The notes under the pieces are model-generated. The model saw only the letters and a program-made list of their open reading frames with translations. It searched no databases and was not told the DNA's origin. DNA of 64,000 bases, from NCBI RefSeq assembly GCF_900188395.1, contig NZ_FZOB01000003.1, forward strand, positions 124,001-188,000. The letters are read 5' to 3'. Every line of letters begins with the position of its first letter. Within the stretch, counting starts at the first letter, position 1. Shown piece after piece: positions 52,452 through 61,860 of this stretch. This DNA comes from Desulfurobacterium atlanticum. GTDB taxonomy: Bacteria > Aquificota > Aquificia > Desulfurobacteriales > Desulfurobacteriaceae. The translations under genes and the position numbers were made by a program.

Positions 52452-53501
52452 CTATAACATCTCTTCACTACCACCTATATCTATTTTACCCTCTGCTGCA
52501 AGCTGTTTTATGACCATAATAATTTTCTTCCGTGCTTTTTCAACATCAGATTTTCTAACAGGTCCAAGGGCTTCCATATCTTCCATAAGCATCTGAGCGG
52601 CACGTTTTGACATGTTTGAAAGGAATTTATTAACAATTTCTTCCGGTGCTCCTTTTAATGCAAGTATAAGATCATTTTTGTCAACAGCTTTGAGAATTTC
52701 AATAATGGCTCTATTATCAAGTTTAAGTATATCTTCAAACTTAAACATTCTTTCTTCTATTGAATCTGCAAGACTTTCGTTTTCTTTTCGTATGTCTTCA
52801 AGTATTTCAGTCGCAAGCTCTTTAGGGAGAGCGTTTACTATTTCAGCTGCTATATCTACTCCACTCAAGGTTTGTTCTTTTCCAGCTCCCACAGTTACTA
52901 ACTCCTCTTCAAGAGCTTCAGTTACAAGTTTTAAAGTGTTTGTTGATATCTTTTCAAGAGTTGCAAGACGCTTGATAACTTCATCTCTAACGTTGGTTAC
53001 TCCAAGTCTTTTTGGAAGATATTGAATTACCTCTGCTGCTTTTTGAGGTTTAAGTTGTGAAAGGACGATGGCTATAATTTGAGGGTGTTCTTTTTCTATT
53101 AACTTTGCTATGAATTTTGCGTCAAGCTTTTCAAGTTCCTTGAACACCATTTTCTTATTTTCTGCAAACATTGTACTTTCAAGAAGCTCTTTGTATTTTT
53201 CTGGAGGAAGTGCCTTTTCAAGAAGTTTTCGTAAGTTATCCGGGGCAACCTTAAGAGGAGCAAGTTGAGTTAATTTTCCATAAGCTTCTTCAAGTACGAG
53301 CTTAACCATTTCTTTGTTTACTGTGCCAAGTGAAAACATTGCTTTTACAAGCTTTTCTATTTCATGTTCTTTTAATTTTTTTAAAACATTTGCCGCTTCT
53401 TCTTCAGGTAATGTTAAAATAAGGATAGCTGCTTTTTGGGTTCCTGTAATTCTACCTGTTGATTTAACTTCTTCAGGTTTAGTTTGGGTGTTTTCAGCCA
53501 T
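52452..53501 (-). CDS. fliG: Flagellar motor switch protein FliG
   Basis: A 349-residue FliG. The N-terminal domain opens TGTQKAAILILTLPEEEAANVLKKL (two motifs). The middle domain has the EHPQ motif in LIEKEHPQIIAIVLSQL. The C-terminal domain contains the charged torque helix region DDLILALKGAPEEIVNKF-like NDLILALKGAPEE. First gene of the minus-strand fliG-fliM-fliN group. A TATAAT-type promoter lies upstream. Confidence 0.96.
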   Translation of the reverse strand: MAENTQTKPEEVKSTGRITGTQKAAILILTLPEEEAANVLKKLKEHEIEKLVKAMFSLGTVNKEMVKLVLEEAYGKLTQLAPLKVAPDNLRKLLEKALPPEKYKELLESTMFAENKKMVFKELEKLDAKFIAKLIEKEHPQIIAIVLSQLKPQKAAEVIQYLPKRLGVTNVRDEVIKRLATLEKISTNTLKLVTEALEEELVTVGAGKEQTLSGVDIAAEIVNALPKELATEILEDIRKENESLADSIEERMFKFEDILKLDNRAIIEILKAVDKNDLILALKGAPEEIVNKFLSNMSKRAAQMLMEDMEALGPVRKSDVEKARKKIIMVIKQLAAEGKIDIGGSEEML

Positions 53502-53534
53502 AATTCACCTGTTTTTCTGCTTTTGATTTCGAAC

Positions 53535-53565
53535 ATTATACCAGTTTTTGCGTATTGGATGTAAA
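53535..53565 (-). promoter_or_regulatory. Candidate promoter of fliG-fliM-fliN
   Basis: On the minus strand, TTTACA and a perfect TATAAT are separated by 19 bases (longer than ideal), about 34 bases before the fliG start. Confidence 0.4.
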
Positions 53566-53575
53566 AGAGTATTAT
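53548..53575 (+). promoter_or_regulatory. Candidate promoter of the helicase-reverse gyrase operon
   Basis: TTGCGT and TATTAT are separated by 16 bases, 38 bases before the ATG at 53614. It overlaps the opposing fliG promoter, so the two may interfere. Confidence 0.4.
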
Positions 53576-53613
53576 AGTTTAGCACTTTATTTTTTGTTAG
53601 GAGAGAGGTAACT

Positions 53614-55782
53614 ATGCCTATACTGATATCAGGAGTTGTTTCAGAAAAGAGATTATTACGGGAACTTAAAAAGCTTGGTTTAACAAAGCATGATGTAAGA
53701 AAGTTTTATTTTGCCAATACAAGTGCTCTTGTTTATTTGAAAGATGAATCCATGTGTAAAGTATATGAGGATCTTGTGCCGGATGAAAAAACGGAAGAGG
53801 AGATAAAAGCTGTTCACCAGTATGTTGAAAAATTTAAATATTTGATTGATGTTGAACGTTTGGCTGAGATGGAGTTTCAAGAGGAAGAGATCCGAAGACT
53901 TTCAGGAAGAGAGAGAGAGCTTCTTGGAAGGGCGATACTTGACCTTAAAGGTTCAAAAGCTGGTATGAAGTTTCATCTTCATCTTGTTAGATTCTGGAGA
54001 GAAAAACCTATTGAAACAGAGATAGGTACAGGAGATATTGTACTTGTTAGCAGGGGAAATCCTCTTAAAAGTGATCTTCTTGCAACTGTTTTAAGAGTAA
54101 CAGAAAAAACTGTTCTTGTCGCTTTTGATAATAAACCTCCTCAGTGGGTTTTTAAAAAAGGTGTTCGTATAGACCTTTATGTGAACGATATAACATTTAA
54201 AAGAATGGAAGAGAACCTTGAAGAGGTTAGACACGCTTCTGGAAGGAAAAGAGAATTAAGAAATATTATATTAGATCTTCTTTCTCCTTCTCCTGCAGGG
54301 AAGGAAAGTTTTACTCCCATTGATAGAAGATTGAATGAATCTCAAAAAACTGCCGTTTCAAGGAGCCTTGCCTCTCCCGATTTTTATCTTATTCATGGAC
54401 CGCCGGGAACGGGAAAAACAAGTACGGTTACAGAACTTATAGTTCAGCTTGTTAAAAGGGGAAATAAAGTCCTTGCGACGGCGGATTCAAATATTGCAGC
54501 GGATAATCTGCTTTTTAATTTATCAAAGCATAAAGGTTTGAAACTTGTGAGAATTGGACATCCTGCAAGAGTGCTTGAGGAGCTTGAGAAGTTTTCAATA
54601 TTTGCACTTTTTGAAGAGCATGAGAAAAGCAAAATTATCAGGGAAGGCTGGGAGAAGGTAAGAGAGCTTATAGAAAAAAGGGAGCAGTATCTTAAACCTG
54701 TGCCGTCTCTCAGAAGAGGGATGAGTGATGAGGAGATAATTCATCTTGGCAAGAAAGGAAAATCTTTTAGGGGAGTGCCTGCAAAGAAAATTAAATCAAT
54801 GGCTAACTGGCTTCTTGCAAATTATGAGATAGATATACGAATCAATGCCCTTAAGGAGATGGAAAAGCATCTATTTAATGAAATAATTGCAGATGCAGAT
54901 GTTGTTGTTTCAACCAACTCAATGGTAAAGTCAGAACTTCTTGAAGGTTTTGAATTTGATGTTGCAGTAATTGATGAAGGTAGCCAGCAGGTGGAACCTT
55001 CAACACTTATTCCTATAATGAGAGCTAAAAGGTTTTTTATTGCAGGAGATCATAAGCAGCTTCCTCCAACAGTTACAAGTGAAGAGGCGAAAGAGCTTGA
55101 AAGAACGCTTTTTGAGAGGTTGATTCAGTCTCATAAAAATCTATCCTCTATGTTAACTGTTCAGTATAGAATGAATGAAAAGATTATGAGGTTTCCTTCT
55201 GAAGAGTTTTATGACGGAAAACTTGTGGCTGATGAAAGTGTGAAAAATCACACTCTTGCTGATTTTGAGCTTGATTCCCCTCCTGGAAGTTATAAAGATA
55301 TTCTTGATGTTGCTCAACCTGTTGTATTTGCTGATACATCAAATATAAACGCTTTTGAATTTAAACCTTCTGGAAGTACTTCTTATGAGAACTATGAAGA
55401 AGCGATTATCTGCGTAAAACTTGTTTCAGCGCTGCTTAATATGGGACTTGATAGAAAAGATATAGGAGTAATTACACCTTATGCTAATCAGGTTAAATTG
55501 ATAAAGGAACTTCTAACAGAGAGAGAAATTAAGGTTGAGGTTAATTCTGTTGATGGATTTCAAGGAAGAGAAAAGGAAGTGATAATCATCTCTTTCGTTA
55601 GGTCAAATGAGGAAGGAGAGATAGGCTTTTTAAAGGATGTGAGAAGGCTTAATGTTGCTATTACACGGCCAAAAAGAAAACTTATAGCTATAGGTAACAG
55701 TAAAACGCTTTCAACATTTCCTGTTTACAGGCGATTTTTAGACTACGTTAAAAAAGAAGGTAATTTTGTTGTTCTTGATTAA
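53614..55782 (+). CDS. Superfamily 1 DNA/RNA helicase (SMUBP-2/Dna2-like)
   Basis: A 722-residue SF1B helicase of the IGHMBP2/UPF1-like group common in archaea and thermophiles. Motif I is HGPPGTGKTSTV, motif II VIDEGSQ, motif III AGDHKQLPPTV, motif IV QYRMNEKIMRFPS, motif V VDGFQGREKEVIIIS and motif VI NVAITRPKRK. An N-terminal barrel region (about 90-220) precedes the helicase core. AGGAGAGAGG precedes the ATG. It ends 11 bases before the reverse gyrase start, so both may act in genome maintenance. Confidence 0.9.
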   Translation: MPILISGVVSEKRLLRELKKLGLTKHDVRKFYFANTSALVYLKDESMCKVYEDLVPDEKTEEEIKAVHQYVEKFKYLIDVERLAEMEFQEEEIRRLSGRERELLGRAILDLKGSKAGMKFHLHLVRFWREKPIETEIGTGDIVLVSRGNPLKSDLLATVLRVTEKTVLVAFDNKPPQWVFKKGVRIDLYVNDITFKRMEENLEEVRHASGRKRELRNIILDLLSPSPAGKESFTPIDRRLNESQKTAVSRSLASPDFYLIHGPPGTGKTSTVTELIVQLVKRGNKVLATADSNIAADNLLFNLSKHKGLKLVRIGHPARVLEELEKFSIFALFEEHEKSKIIREGWEKVRELIEKREQYLKPVPSLRRGMSDEEIIHLGKKGKSFRGVPAKKIKSMANWLLANYEIDIRINALKEMEKHLFNEIIADADVVVSTNSMVKSELLEGFEFDVAVIDEGSQQVEPSTLIPIMRAKRFFIAGDHKQLPPTVTSEEAKELERTLFERLIQSHKNLSSMLTVQYRMNEKIMRFPSEEFYDGKLVADESVKNHTLADFELDSPPGSYKDILDVAQPVVFADTSNINAFEFKPSGSTSYENYEEAIICVKLVSALLNMGLDRKDIGVITPYANQVKLIKELLTEREIKVEVNSVDGFQGREKEVIIISFVRSNEEGEIGFLKDVRRLNVAITRPKRKLIAIGNSKTLSTFPVYRRFLDYVKKEGNFVVLD

Positions 55783-55793
55783 TGGAGGGAAGT

Positions 55794-58700
55794 GTGAAGA
55801 TAGCGTATTTTAGAAGGATGTGTCCTAACTGTGGAGGCATTATTGGAGATGATAGATTGTCTCTTGGCCTTGTATGTGAGAAGTGTCTTCCAGATGCAGA
55901 GAAAGAGATTACTATTAGGGAACTTTGCTCCATCTTAAAAAAGAAATCTAATGAAATCAAAAAACTTTGTGATGTGGAAAGCTTTGTTAATGAATTTCAA
56001 GAATTTTTTAAAGAGAAAACTGGCTTTTCTCCATGGTCTCTACAGATTGTATGGGCTAAAAGAGTTGCCCTTGGCCGCTCTTTTTCCCTGATAGCTCCAA
56101 CAGGAATAGGTAAAACCACATGGGGTATAGTAGCATCTGCATTTCTTGAAGGTAGATCTTATATAGTTGTCCCGACTAAAATTCTTGTAGAGCAGATATT
56201 TGAAAGAGTTTCTGCTATTACTGACAAAAATGTTCTTGCATATACAGGGAAAAAGAGAGAAAAAGAGAAAATTTTTCAAGGAGAGTTTGATGTTTTAATA
56301 ACTACTACAAATTTTCTCTATAGAAATTATGAAAAGATTCCTTCCAATTTCAAATTCATTTTTATTGACGATGTTGATTCTGTTTTAAAAAGTGGAAAGA
56401 ATATAGATAAAATTTTAAAAGTTGCAGGATTTTCAGATGATGCTATTTCTACTGCTCTTGAAGTTATAACTCTTAAAAGTAAACTGGCATCTGTTAAAGA
56501 TGAAAAGATAAGGGAAAGACTTTTAAAAAAAATAGCTTTCCTTGAAAAGAAGCTTGATTCTTTAAAAAAAAGAGTTGATACTGTTCTTGTCGTTTCTTCC
56601 GCAACATCTTCTCCAAAATCAAAACGAGTAAAGCTTTTCCGTGAACTTCTTGATTTTGAAGTTGGAAAAGTTTCAACAACTCTCAGGAATGTTGAAGATG
56701 TAGTTGTTTTGCCAGAAAAAGATATTTTAGAAGAAGGAATTAATTTTATTAAAAAATATGGAAAAGGAGTTTTTGTCTTTATAACTGAAGTGTGGGGGAA
56801 AGAGTTTGTTAATAATGTTGTTGATCTTTTAAATAGTAATGGCATTAGGGCTGTTTCTTATGAAAATTTTTCTGTTGAAAACTATGATGATTTCAGGAAA
56901 GGTAAAATAGAAGCTGTAGTTGGTATTGCCAGTTATAAGAATCCTCTTGCTCGTGGAATAGATATTCCAGATGCTGTAAGATATGCTGTTTTTCTTGGTG
57001 TTCCAGGGATGAAATTTTTGGTGGATTTCTCTCTCGCACCACAAAAGCTTTTTTCCATTATTCTTGCCTGTCGTGAATTCCTTGATGCTGAGAAAGTGGT
57101 TTTTTATTTAAATTACTTAAGAAAGTATAGATTTATGAAGGAAGAGGAGGTGGAAAAATATCCTGCATTAAAGAGCAAGCTGGAAGAGATATCCACTTAT
57201 CTAAAAGAGAAGTTTGCAGATTCTGAATTTATTAAGAAACTTAAAGAGAGTGATTCTGTTTTTCTTACACAGGAAGATGGAAATTTGTATCTGATAGTGG
57301 GAGATGCTGTTGGTTATATTCAGGCTTCTGGCAGGACTTCAAGAATGTTTGCAGGAGGATTAACTAAAGGTGTATCCTTCCTTTTGGTTGATGATTTGAA
57401 AGCTTTTAATTCTTTAAGGAAAAGAGTTTCTATCCTTTATAAGGATATGGAATTTAAAGTATTTGCCAACAAGAAAGGGATAGATTTTGCCAATAGGAAA
57501 GGGTTGTCTTTAATAGATGAAGAAAGTCTTAAAAAGATTTTTGCTGAAGTTGATAAAGATAGGGAAAGAGTGAAAAGGATTTTGAAAGGTGAACTTGCCT
57601 GTGAGAGTCGCGAGCTTGTTAAAGCAACGCTTGTTGTTGTGGAGTCTCCGCATAAAGCCAGAACTATAGCTTCCTTTTTTGGTACACCTATGAGAAGAAG
57701 AATTGGAGATATAGATGTTTATGAAGTAAGTAGCGGAGATAGACTTTTTGCCATTACAGCTTCAAAGGGACATCTTTTTGATTTATCGGTGAAAGATGGA
57801 AGGTGGGGAGTTGTTGAGGAGAACAGTAGGTTTTTAACCGTTTACGATACCATTAAAAGGTGTTCTGTCTGTGGATATCAAACTGTAGAAGGATTCTGTC
57901 CGAAATGTAAAAAGAATGCTGATATTGACAGAAAAGAGACAGTAGAAGCTTTGAGAGATACTGCTATAGAGATTGATGAGATATTTGTTGCTTCAGACCC
58001 TGATACTGAAGGAGAGAAAATAGCGTGGGATGTTGGGATAAACTTAAAACCTCTGCATAGAAATGTGAAAAGAGCGGAATTTCATGAAATAACTCCGAAA
58101 GCGTTTATAACTGCTGTTAATAATCCGAGAAATGTTGATATAAATCTTGTTAAAGCTCAGCTTGTAAGGAGAGTTGCTGATAGATGGGTAGGTTTTTCTT
58201 TAAGTCAAAATTTACAGAAATTTTTTGGAAAAAAATGGCTTTCGGCAGGGAGAGTTCAAACTCCAGTTCTTGGATGGGTTATAGAAAGAGCTGATAAAAG
58301 TAAGGAAAAGAAGAAGAAGATTCTGTTAGTTCATACAGATATTCTTTCAATTACTTTTGAGAAAGTAAAGGAGATTTTTGACGGCGAGCATTATTTAAAG
58401 TTTAAACTTATTGAGAGAGGAATTGAAGAAAAGAATCCATTTCCTCCGTTTAACACAGGAGAACTGATAAAGGCAGCTTCCTATGAACTTAATTTTTCTG
58501 CTGATGAAACTATGAATCTTGCTCAGGAACTTTTTGAGCTTGGTTTTATTACTTACCATCGGACCGATTCTATAAGGGTGTCCTCTGCCGGAATATCTGT
58601 GGCGAAAGAATATATATGTAGTAAGTTTGGTGAAGAGTTTTTTAAACCGAGAGTTTGGGGTGAAGGTGGAGCTCATGAGTGTATCAGGCCGGTTAGACCT

Positions 58701-59351
58701 TTATCTGTTGATGAGATAAGGACATCTCTTATTTTTTCTTCTGTTTCCCTTTCTATAAAACATTTAAAGCTGTATGACCTTATCTTCAGAAGGTTTATGG
58801 CATCTCAGATGAGAGCTTTTGAAGTGAAATATTTTGATTATAAGTTTATCCTTGAGCCTGAGAATCTTGAAAAAGAGGAGAGATTTTATGGAGAAATTGT
58901 GAAAAATGGATGGAATTTGATTCTTCCTGTTATTCTTCCTCAAATTCCCAAAAATTTATTTGAGGAAGGAAAGATAAAAATACAGTTTCTTGAGGTGAAA
59001 GAGATACCAGTTGTTTATCCATTTACTCAAGGGGAACTTGTTGAGGAGATGAGAGAAAGAGGAATAGGAAGGCCTTCCACCTATGCCAAGATAGTTCAAA
59101 CTCTTCTTGATAGAAAGTATGTTGTTGAGAGAGGTAAATTTTTGTATCCAACTTCCCTTGGAAGAAAAGTTTTTCAATATCTTTCTACAAATTTTCCTGA
59201 TTATGTAAGTGAGGAGTTTACAAGAGAGCTTGAGAATCTTATGGACAGAGTGGAGAGAGGGGAAGTTGATTATCAAAAAGTAATAAAGGAGCTTAAAGCT
59301 GTTCTCAAGTTTGCTGAGATTATAGCTATGGAGGAAACAGTTGACAGGTAA
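55794..59351 (+). CDS. rgy: Reverse gyrase
   Basis: A 1185-residue fusion of an SF2 helicase and a type IA topoisomerase that introduces positive supercoils; found only in thermophiles and hyperthermophiles. An N-terminal zinc finger (CPNC ... CEKC), Walker A APTGIGKTTWG and a DEAD-like DDVD lie in the helicase half. The topoisomerase half has ASKGHLFDL, a second finger CSVCGYQ ... CPKCKK, Toprim SDPDTEGEKIAWD, SAGRVQTPVL and catalytic Tyr921 in FITYHRTDS. I chose GTG at 55794, since GGAGGG sits just before it; ATG at 55782 has no ribosome site. Confidence 0.97.
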   Translation: MKIAYFRRMCPNCGGIIGDDRLSLGLVCEKCLPDAEKEITIRELCSILKKKSNEIKKLCDVESFVNEFQEFFKEKTGFSPWSLQIVWAKRVALGRSFSLIAPTGIGKTTWGIVASAFLEGRSYIVVPTKILVEQIFERVSAITDKNVLAYTGKKREKEKIFQGEFDVLITTTNFLYRNYEKIPSNFKFIFIDDVDSVLKSGKNIDKILKVAGFSDDAISTALEVITLKSKLASVKDEKIRERLLKKIAFLEKKLDSLKKRVDTVLVVSSATSSPKSKRVKLFRELLDFEVGKVSTTLRNVEDVVVLPEKDILEEGINFIKKYGKGVFVFITEVWGKEFVNNVVDLLNSNGIRAVSYENFSVENYDDFRKGKIEAVVGIASYKNPLARGIDIPDAVRYAVFLGVPGMKFLVDFSLAPQKLFSIILACREFLDAEKVVFYLNYLRKYRFMKEEEVEKYPALKSKLEEISTYLKEKFADSEFIKKLKESDSVFLTQEDGNLYLIVGDAVGYIQASGRTSRMFAGGLTKGVSFLLVDDLKAFNSLRKRVSILYKDMEFKVFANKKGIDFANRKGLSLIDEESLKKIFAEVDKDRERVKRILKGELACESRELVKATLVVVESPHKARTIASFFGTPMRRRIGDIDVYEVSSGDRLFAITASKGHLFDLSVKDGRWGVVEENSRFLTVYDTIKRCSVCGYQTVEGFCPKCKKNADIDRKETVEALRDTAIEIDEIFVASDPDTEGEKIAWDVGINLKPLHRNVKRAEFHEITPKAFITAVNNPRNVDINLVKAQLVRRVADRWVGFSLSQNLQKFFGKKWLSAGRVQTPVLGWVIERADKSKEKKKKILLVHTDILSITFEKVKEIFDGEHYLKFKLIERGIEEKNPFPPFNTGELIKAASYELNFSADETMNLAQELFELGFITYHRTDSIRVSSAGISVAKEYICSKFGEEFFKPRVWGEGGAHECIRPVRPLSVDEIRTSLIFSSVSLSIKHLKLYDLIFRRFMASQMRAFEVKYFDYKFILEPENLEKEERFYGEIVKNGWNLILPVILPQIPKNLFEEGKIKIQFLEVKEIPVVYPFTQGELVEEMRERGIGRPSTYAKIVQTLLDRKYVVERGKFLYPTSLGRKVFQYLSTNFPDYVSEEFTRELENLMDRVERGEVDYQKVIKELKAVLKFAEIIAMEETVDR

Positions 59352-60378
59352 AGATGTTCTTGTTGGTTTTAGTGGAGGTGTTGATAGCTTTTATACCTGC
59401 CATCTTTTAAAGGAGAAGGGTTATAAAGTTTATCCTGTTCTTTTCAGGTTTTCAGGAAAGGAGAATCTTGAAAAGGCAAAGTATTATGCTGAGAAACTGG
59501 GACTTAAGTTAAGCATTATAGATTACAGAGAGTTGTTTTATGAGAAAGTAATAAAGCCTTTTATAGAATACTATAGAAACGGCTTAACACCAAATCCTTG
59601 CGTCGTTTGTAATAGGGATATGAAGATAAAAATGCTCTACAATCTTTCAGAAGAACTTGGGATAAAAAATATTGCCACGGGACATTACGCAAGGACTGAA
59701 TTTTCAGAAGATTTTCAAAAAAAACTTATTTTCAGGGGAGTTGAAAAAGGAAAAGAACAATCTTATTTCCTGGCAACAATTTTGCCGGAATTTATAGAAA
59801 AGTTAATTTTTCCACTTGGAGAGTTTACAAAGAAAGAGGTAATTGAGAAGGCAAAAGCTCTCGGATATCAATTTTTGTCAGAGAGTCAGGATATTTGTTT
59901 TCTTGAAGATGATATTGAAACCTTTTTAAGCCGCTACATCAAGCCGAAGAAAGGAAAGTTCGTTTTAACTTCAGGAGAAGAGGTAGGCTCGTTTTCAGCA
60001 ATTTTTAAATACACTGTTGGCCAAAGGAGAGGTCTTGGAATTTCCTATAAATATCCTCTCTATGTTCTTTCTATTCTTCCTGAAAAAAATGTGATAGTGG
60101 TAGGTTCTAAAGATGAACTTCAAAAAAACTCTCTTTATATAAAGGATATTGTGCTTCATGTTCCATATGGGGAAATAGATTGGAACTGTGTTGATATCCA
60201 GATTAGATACAGGGGCAAAATAGCAAGGATTGAGAGAATAGAAGTGTTGAAAAATGGTATATTTTTTGTAAAATTACACGCGAGTTTAGATGCACCTACT
60301 CCAGGGCAGGTGTGTGCCTTTTATTTTAAAGACACACTCCTTGGAGGAGGAGAGATAACTACACTTGAGAGGGGTTAG
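59341..60378 (+). CDS. mnmA: tRNA 2-thiouridylase
   Basis: A 345-residue MnmA that puts sulphur on C2 of wobble U34 in tRNA Lys, Glu and Gln. The ATP loop FSGGVDS, the first catalytic cysteine in TPNPCVVCN, and the second in SESQDICFLED are present, with the YTVGQRRGLGI tRNA-binding region. It starts with TTG, 6 bases after GGAGG, and overlaps reverse gyrase by 11 bases. With mnmG it completes xm5s2U34 modification. Confidence 0.95.
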   Translation: MTGKDVLVGFSGGVDSFYTCHLLKEKGYKVYPVLFRFSGKENLEKAKYYAEKLGLKLSIIDYRELFYEKVIKPFIEYYRNGLTPNPCVVCNRDMKIKMLYNLSEELGIKNIATGHYARTEFSEDFQKKLIFRGVEKGKEQSYFLATILPEFIEKLIFPLGEFTKKEVIEKAKALGYQFLSESQDICFLEDDIETFLSRYIKPKKGKFVLTSGEEVGSFSAIFKYTVGQRRGLGISYKYPLYVLSILPEKNVIVVGSKDELQKNSLYIKDIVLHVPYGEIDWNCVDIQIRYRGKIARIERIEVLKNGIFFVKLHASLDAPTPGQVCAFYFKDTLLGGGEITTLERG

Positions 60379-60381
60379 GCT

Positions 60382-60819
60382 ATGGAAGGAAATATTGTAA
60401 GTCTTAACGGAACCGTCATTATTCAGATGGTTAACTTCCTTGTTTTTATGGTGGTTATGGATAAGGTGCTGTTTAAGCCTATGATCACCCATCTTGCGAA
60501 AAGAGAAGAGGAGTTGAAGCTTTTGAGCATTGAAGCTGAGGAGCTTCGTAAAGCTGCTGAGAAATTTCTCCAGGAGTATGAGGCTATCATTGCCGAAGCA
60601 AAAAGGAAGGCGAAAGAGCTTCTTGATGCCGCTTTAAGAGAAGCTAAAGAGGAGAAGGATAAAATCATTGCTCAGGCTCAAGAAGAGATGCAGCAGAGAA
60701 TTGAGAAAGCCAGAGCGGAAATCTGGGCTTCTTTTGAAGAAGAAAAAGCAAAGCTTGAAGAAAGAGTTGATGAGATTGCAAACGAAATTGTTGAAAAACT
60801 GCTTAAGAAAGCTGCATAA
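60382..60819 (+). CDS. atpF': ATP synthase F0 subunit b-prime
   Basis: A 145-residue b-type subunit: one membrane helix (about 10-28, VIIQMVNFLVFMVVMDKVLF) followed by a long charged coiled coil. It is the first of two b-like genes in tandem, so the peripheral stalk is a b/b' heterodimer as in many autotrophs. It starts 4 bases after mnmA. Which of the two is b and which b' is by gene order only. Confidence 0.85.
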   Translation: MEGNIVSLNGTVIIQMVNFLVFMVVMDKVLFKPMITHLAKREEELKLLSIEAEELRKAAEKFLQEYEAIIAEAKRKAKELLDAALREAKEEKDKIIAQAQEEMQQRIEKARAEIWASFEEEKAKLEERVDEIANEIVEKLLKKAA

Positions 60820-60830
60820 GGGGGTTTTTA

Positions 60831-61313
60831 ATGGCATCAGAACTTCTCTGGAAAACGATAAACACCATAATTCTTGTAGCGATCTTTTACAAGCTTCTTA
60901 AAAAACCTATATCCAATATGTTGACAAACGGAGTTAACTCTGTAGCTAACCGCTACGAAGGTGCTCAACGGGAGAAGGAAGAAGCTCTTGAGCTTTTAAA
61001 GGAAGCGGAGAAAAAGGCTAAAGAAGCAAAGCAGGAAGCAGAGGATATTGTGAAGCACGCAGAAGAGGTAGCTCAAAGACAGAAGGAACAGATAATAAAA
61101 GAAGCTCAGGAGATAGCTAACAGGATTAGGGCAGAGGCTGATGAAGCAATACAAAGGGAAGTTATAAAAGCAAGAAAAGAGCTTCAAAAGTATGCTGCTG
61201 AGAAGGCTATTGAACTTGCGCAGGAAAAGTTAAAAGGAAAAGTTGATGAGGAATTTAACAAAAAGATTATCAAGACAAGCCTTTCCCAAATCGCTAAGGA
61301 GGGAGTGCTTTGA
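60831..61313 (+). CDS. atpF: ATP synthase F0 subunit b
   Basis: A 160-residue b subunit with an N-terminal hydrophobic helix (about 6-22) including the family-like FYKLLKKPI, then a coiled coil rich in E, A and K. The C-terminal part ends [17 protein letters not shown], near the delta-contact region. AAGGGGG precedes the ATG. It overlaps atpH by 4 bases. Confidence 0.9.
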   Translation: MASELLWKTINTIILVAIFYKLLKKPISNMLTNGVNSVANRYEGAQREKEEALELLKEAEKKAKEAKQEAEDIVKHAEEVAQRQKEQIIKEAQEIANRIRAEADEAIQREVIKARKELQKYAAEKAIELAQEKLKGKVDEEFNKKIIKTSLSQIAKEGVL

Positions 61314-61843
61314 GAGTGGATGTTAGGAAAGCAAAAAAATATGCTAAGGAACTTGTGAATAAACTTGCAAAAGAAGAGCTTGAAGAAGTTCATGAGGAGC
61401 TTTACGAAGTAGTATCTCTTTTTGATGAGAAAGCTATAAAGTATCTTTCAAGTCCAGCGGTTGATAAGAAAGAAAAATTTGATTTTGTTAAAAAGATTCT
61501 TGATAAGCTTGATATCACTATTGAACTTAAAGAAGTTCTCCTTGAAATGGCAGAAAAAGGAGATTTCCATCTTATAAAGGTTGTTGAGCAAGAGTTTAAA
61601 AAGTATGTTGACTTTATTTTGGGAAGAGTTCAGGCGGAGCTTATAAGCACAACAAATCTTGATAAAGAAACATTGAAGTTTGTTAAAGAACAGGTGGAAA
61701 AAATCTCAGGTAAAAAAGTTGGTCTTAATGTTACTATTGATCCTTCTATTATAGGTGGATTTATAGTTAAAGTTGGGGATAGAGTAATAGACGCTTCCAT
61801 TAAAACACAGCTTGAAACTATTAAAAGAGAACTTGCAGAATAA
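61310..61843 (+). CDS. atpH: ATP synthase F1 subunit delta
   Basis: A 177-residue OSCP/delta subunit that joins the peripheral stalk to F1. It opens [14 protein letters not shown] and has the conserved C-terminal pattern [21 protein letters not shown] (two adjacent motifs). Start is TTG at 61310, 6 bases after AGGAGGG; GTG at 61316 is an alternative. Confidence 0.92.
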   Translation: MRVDVRKAKKYAKELVNKLAKEELEEVHEELYEVVSLFDEKAIKYLSSPAVDKKEKFDFVKKILDKLDITIELKEVLLEMAEKGDFHLIKVVEQEFKKYVDFILGRVQAELISTTNLDKETLKFVKEQVEKISGKKVGLNVTIDPSIIGGFIVKVGDRVIDASIKTQLETIKRELAE

Positions 61844-61860
61844 TAGAGAGAGGTGAAGGG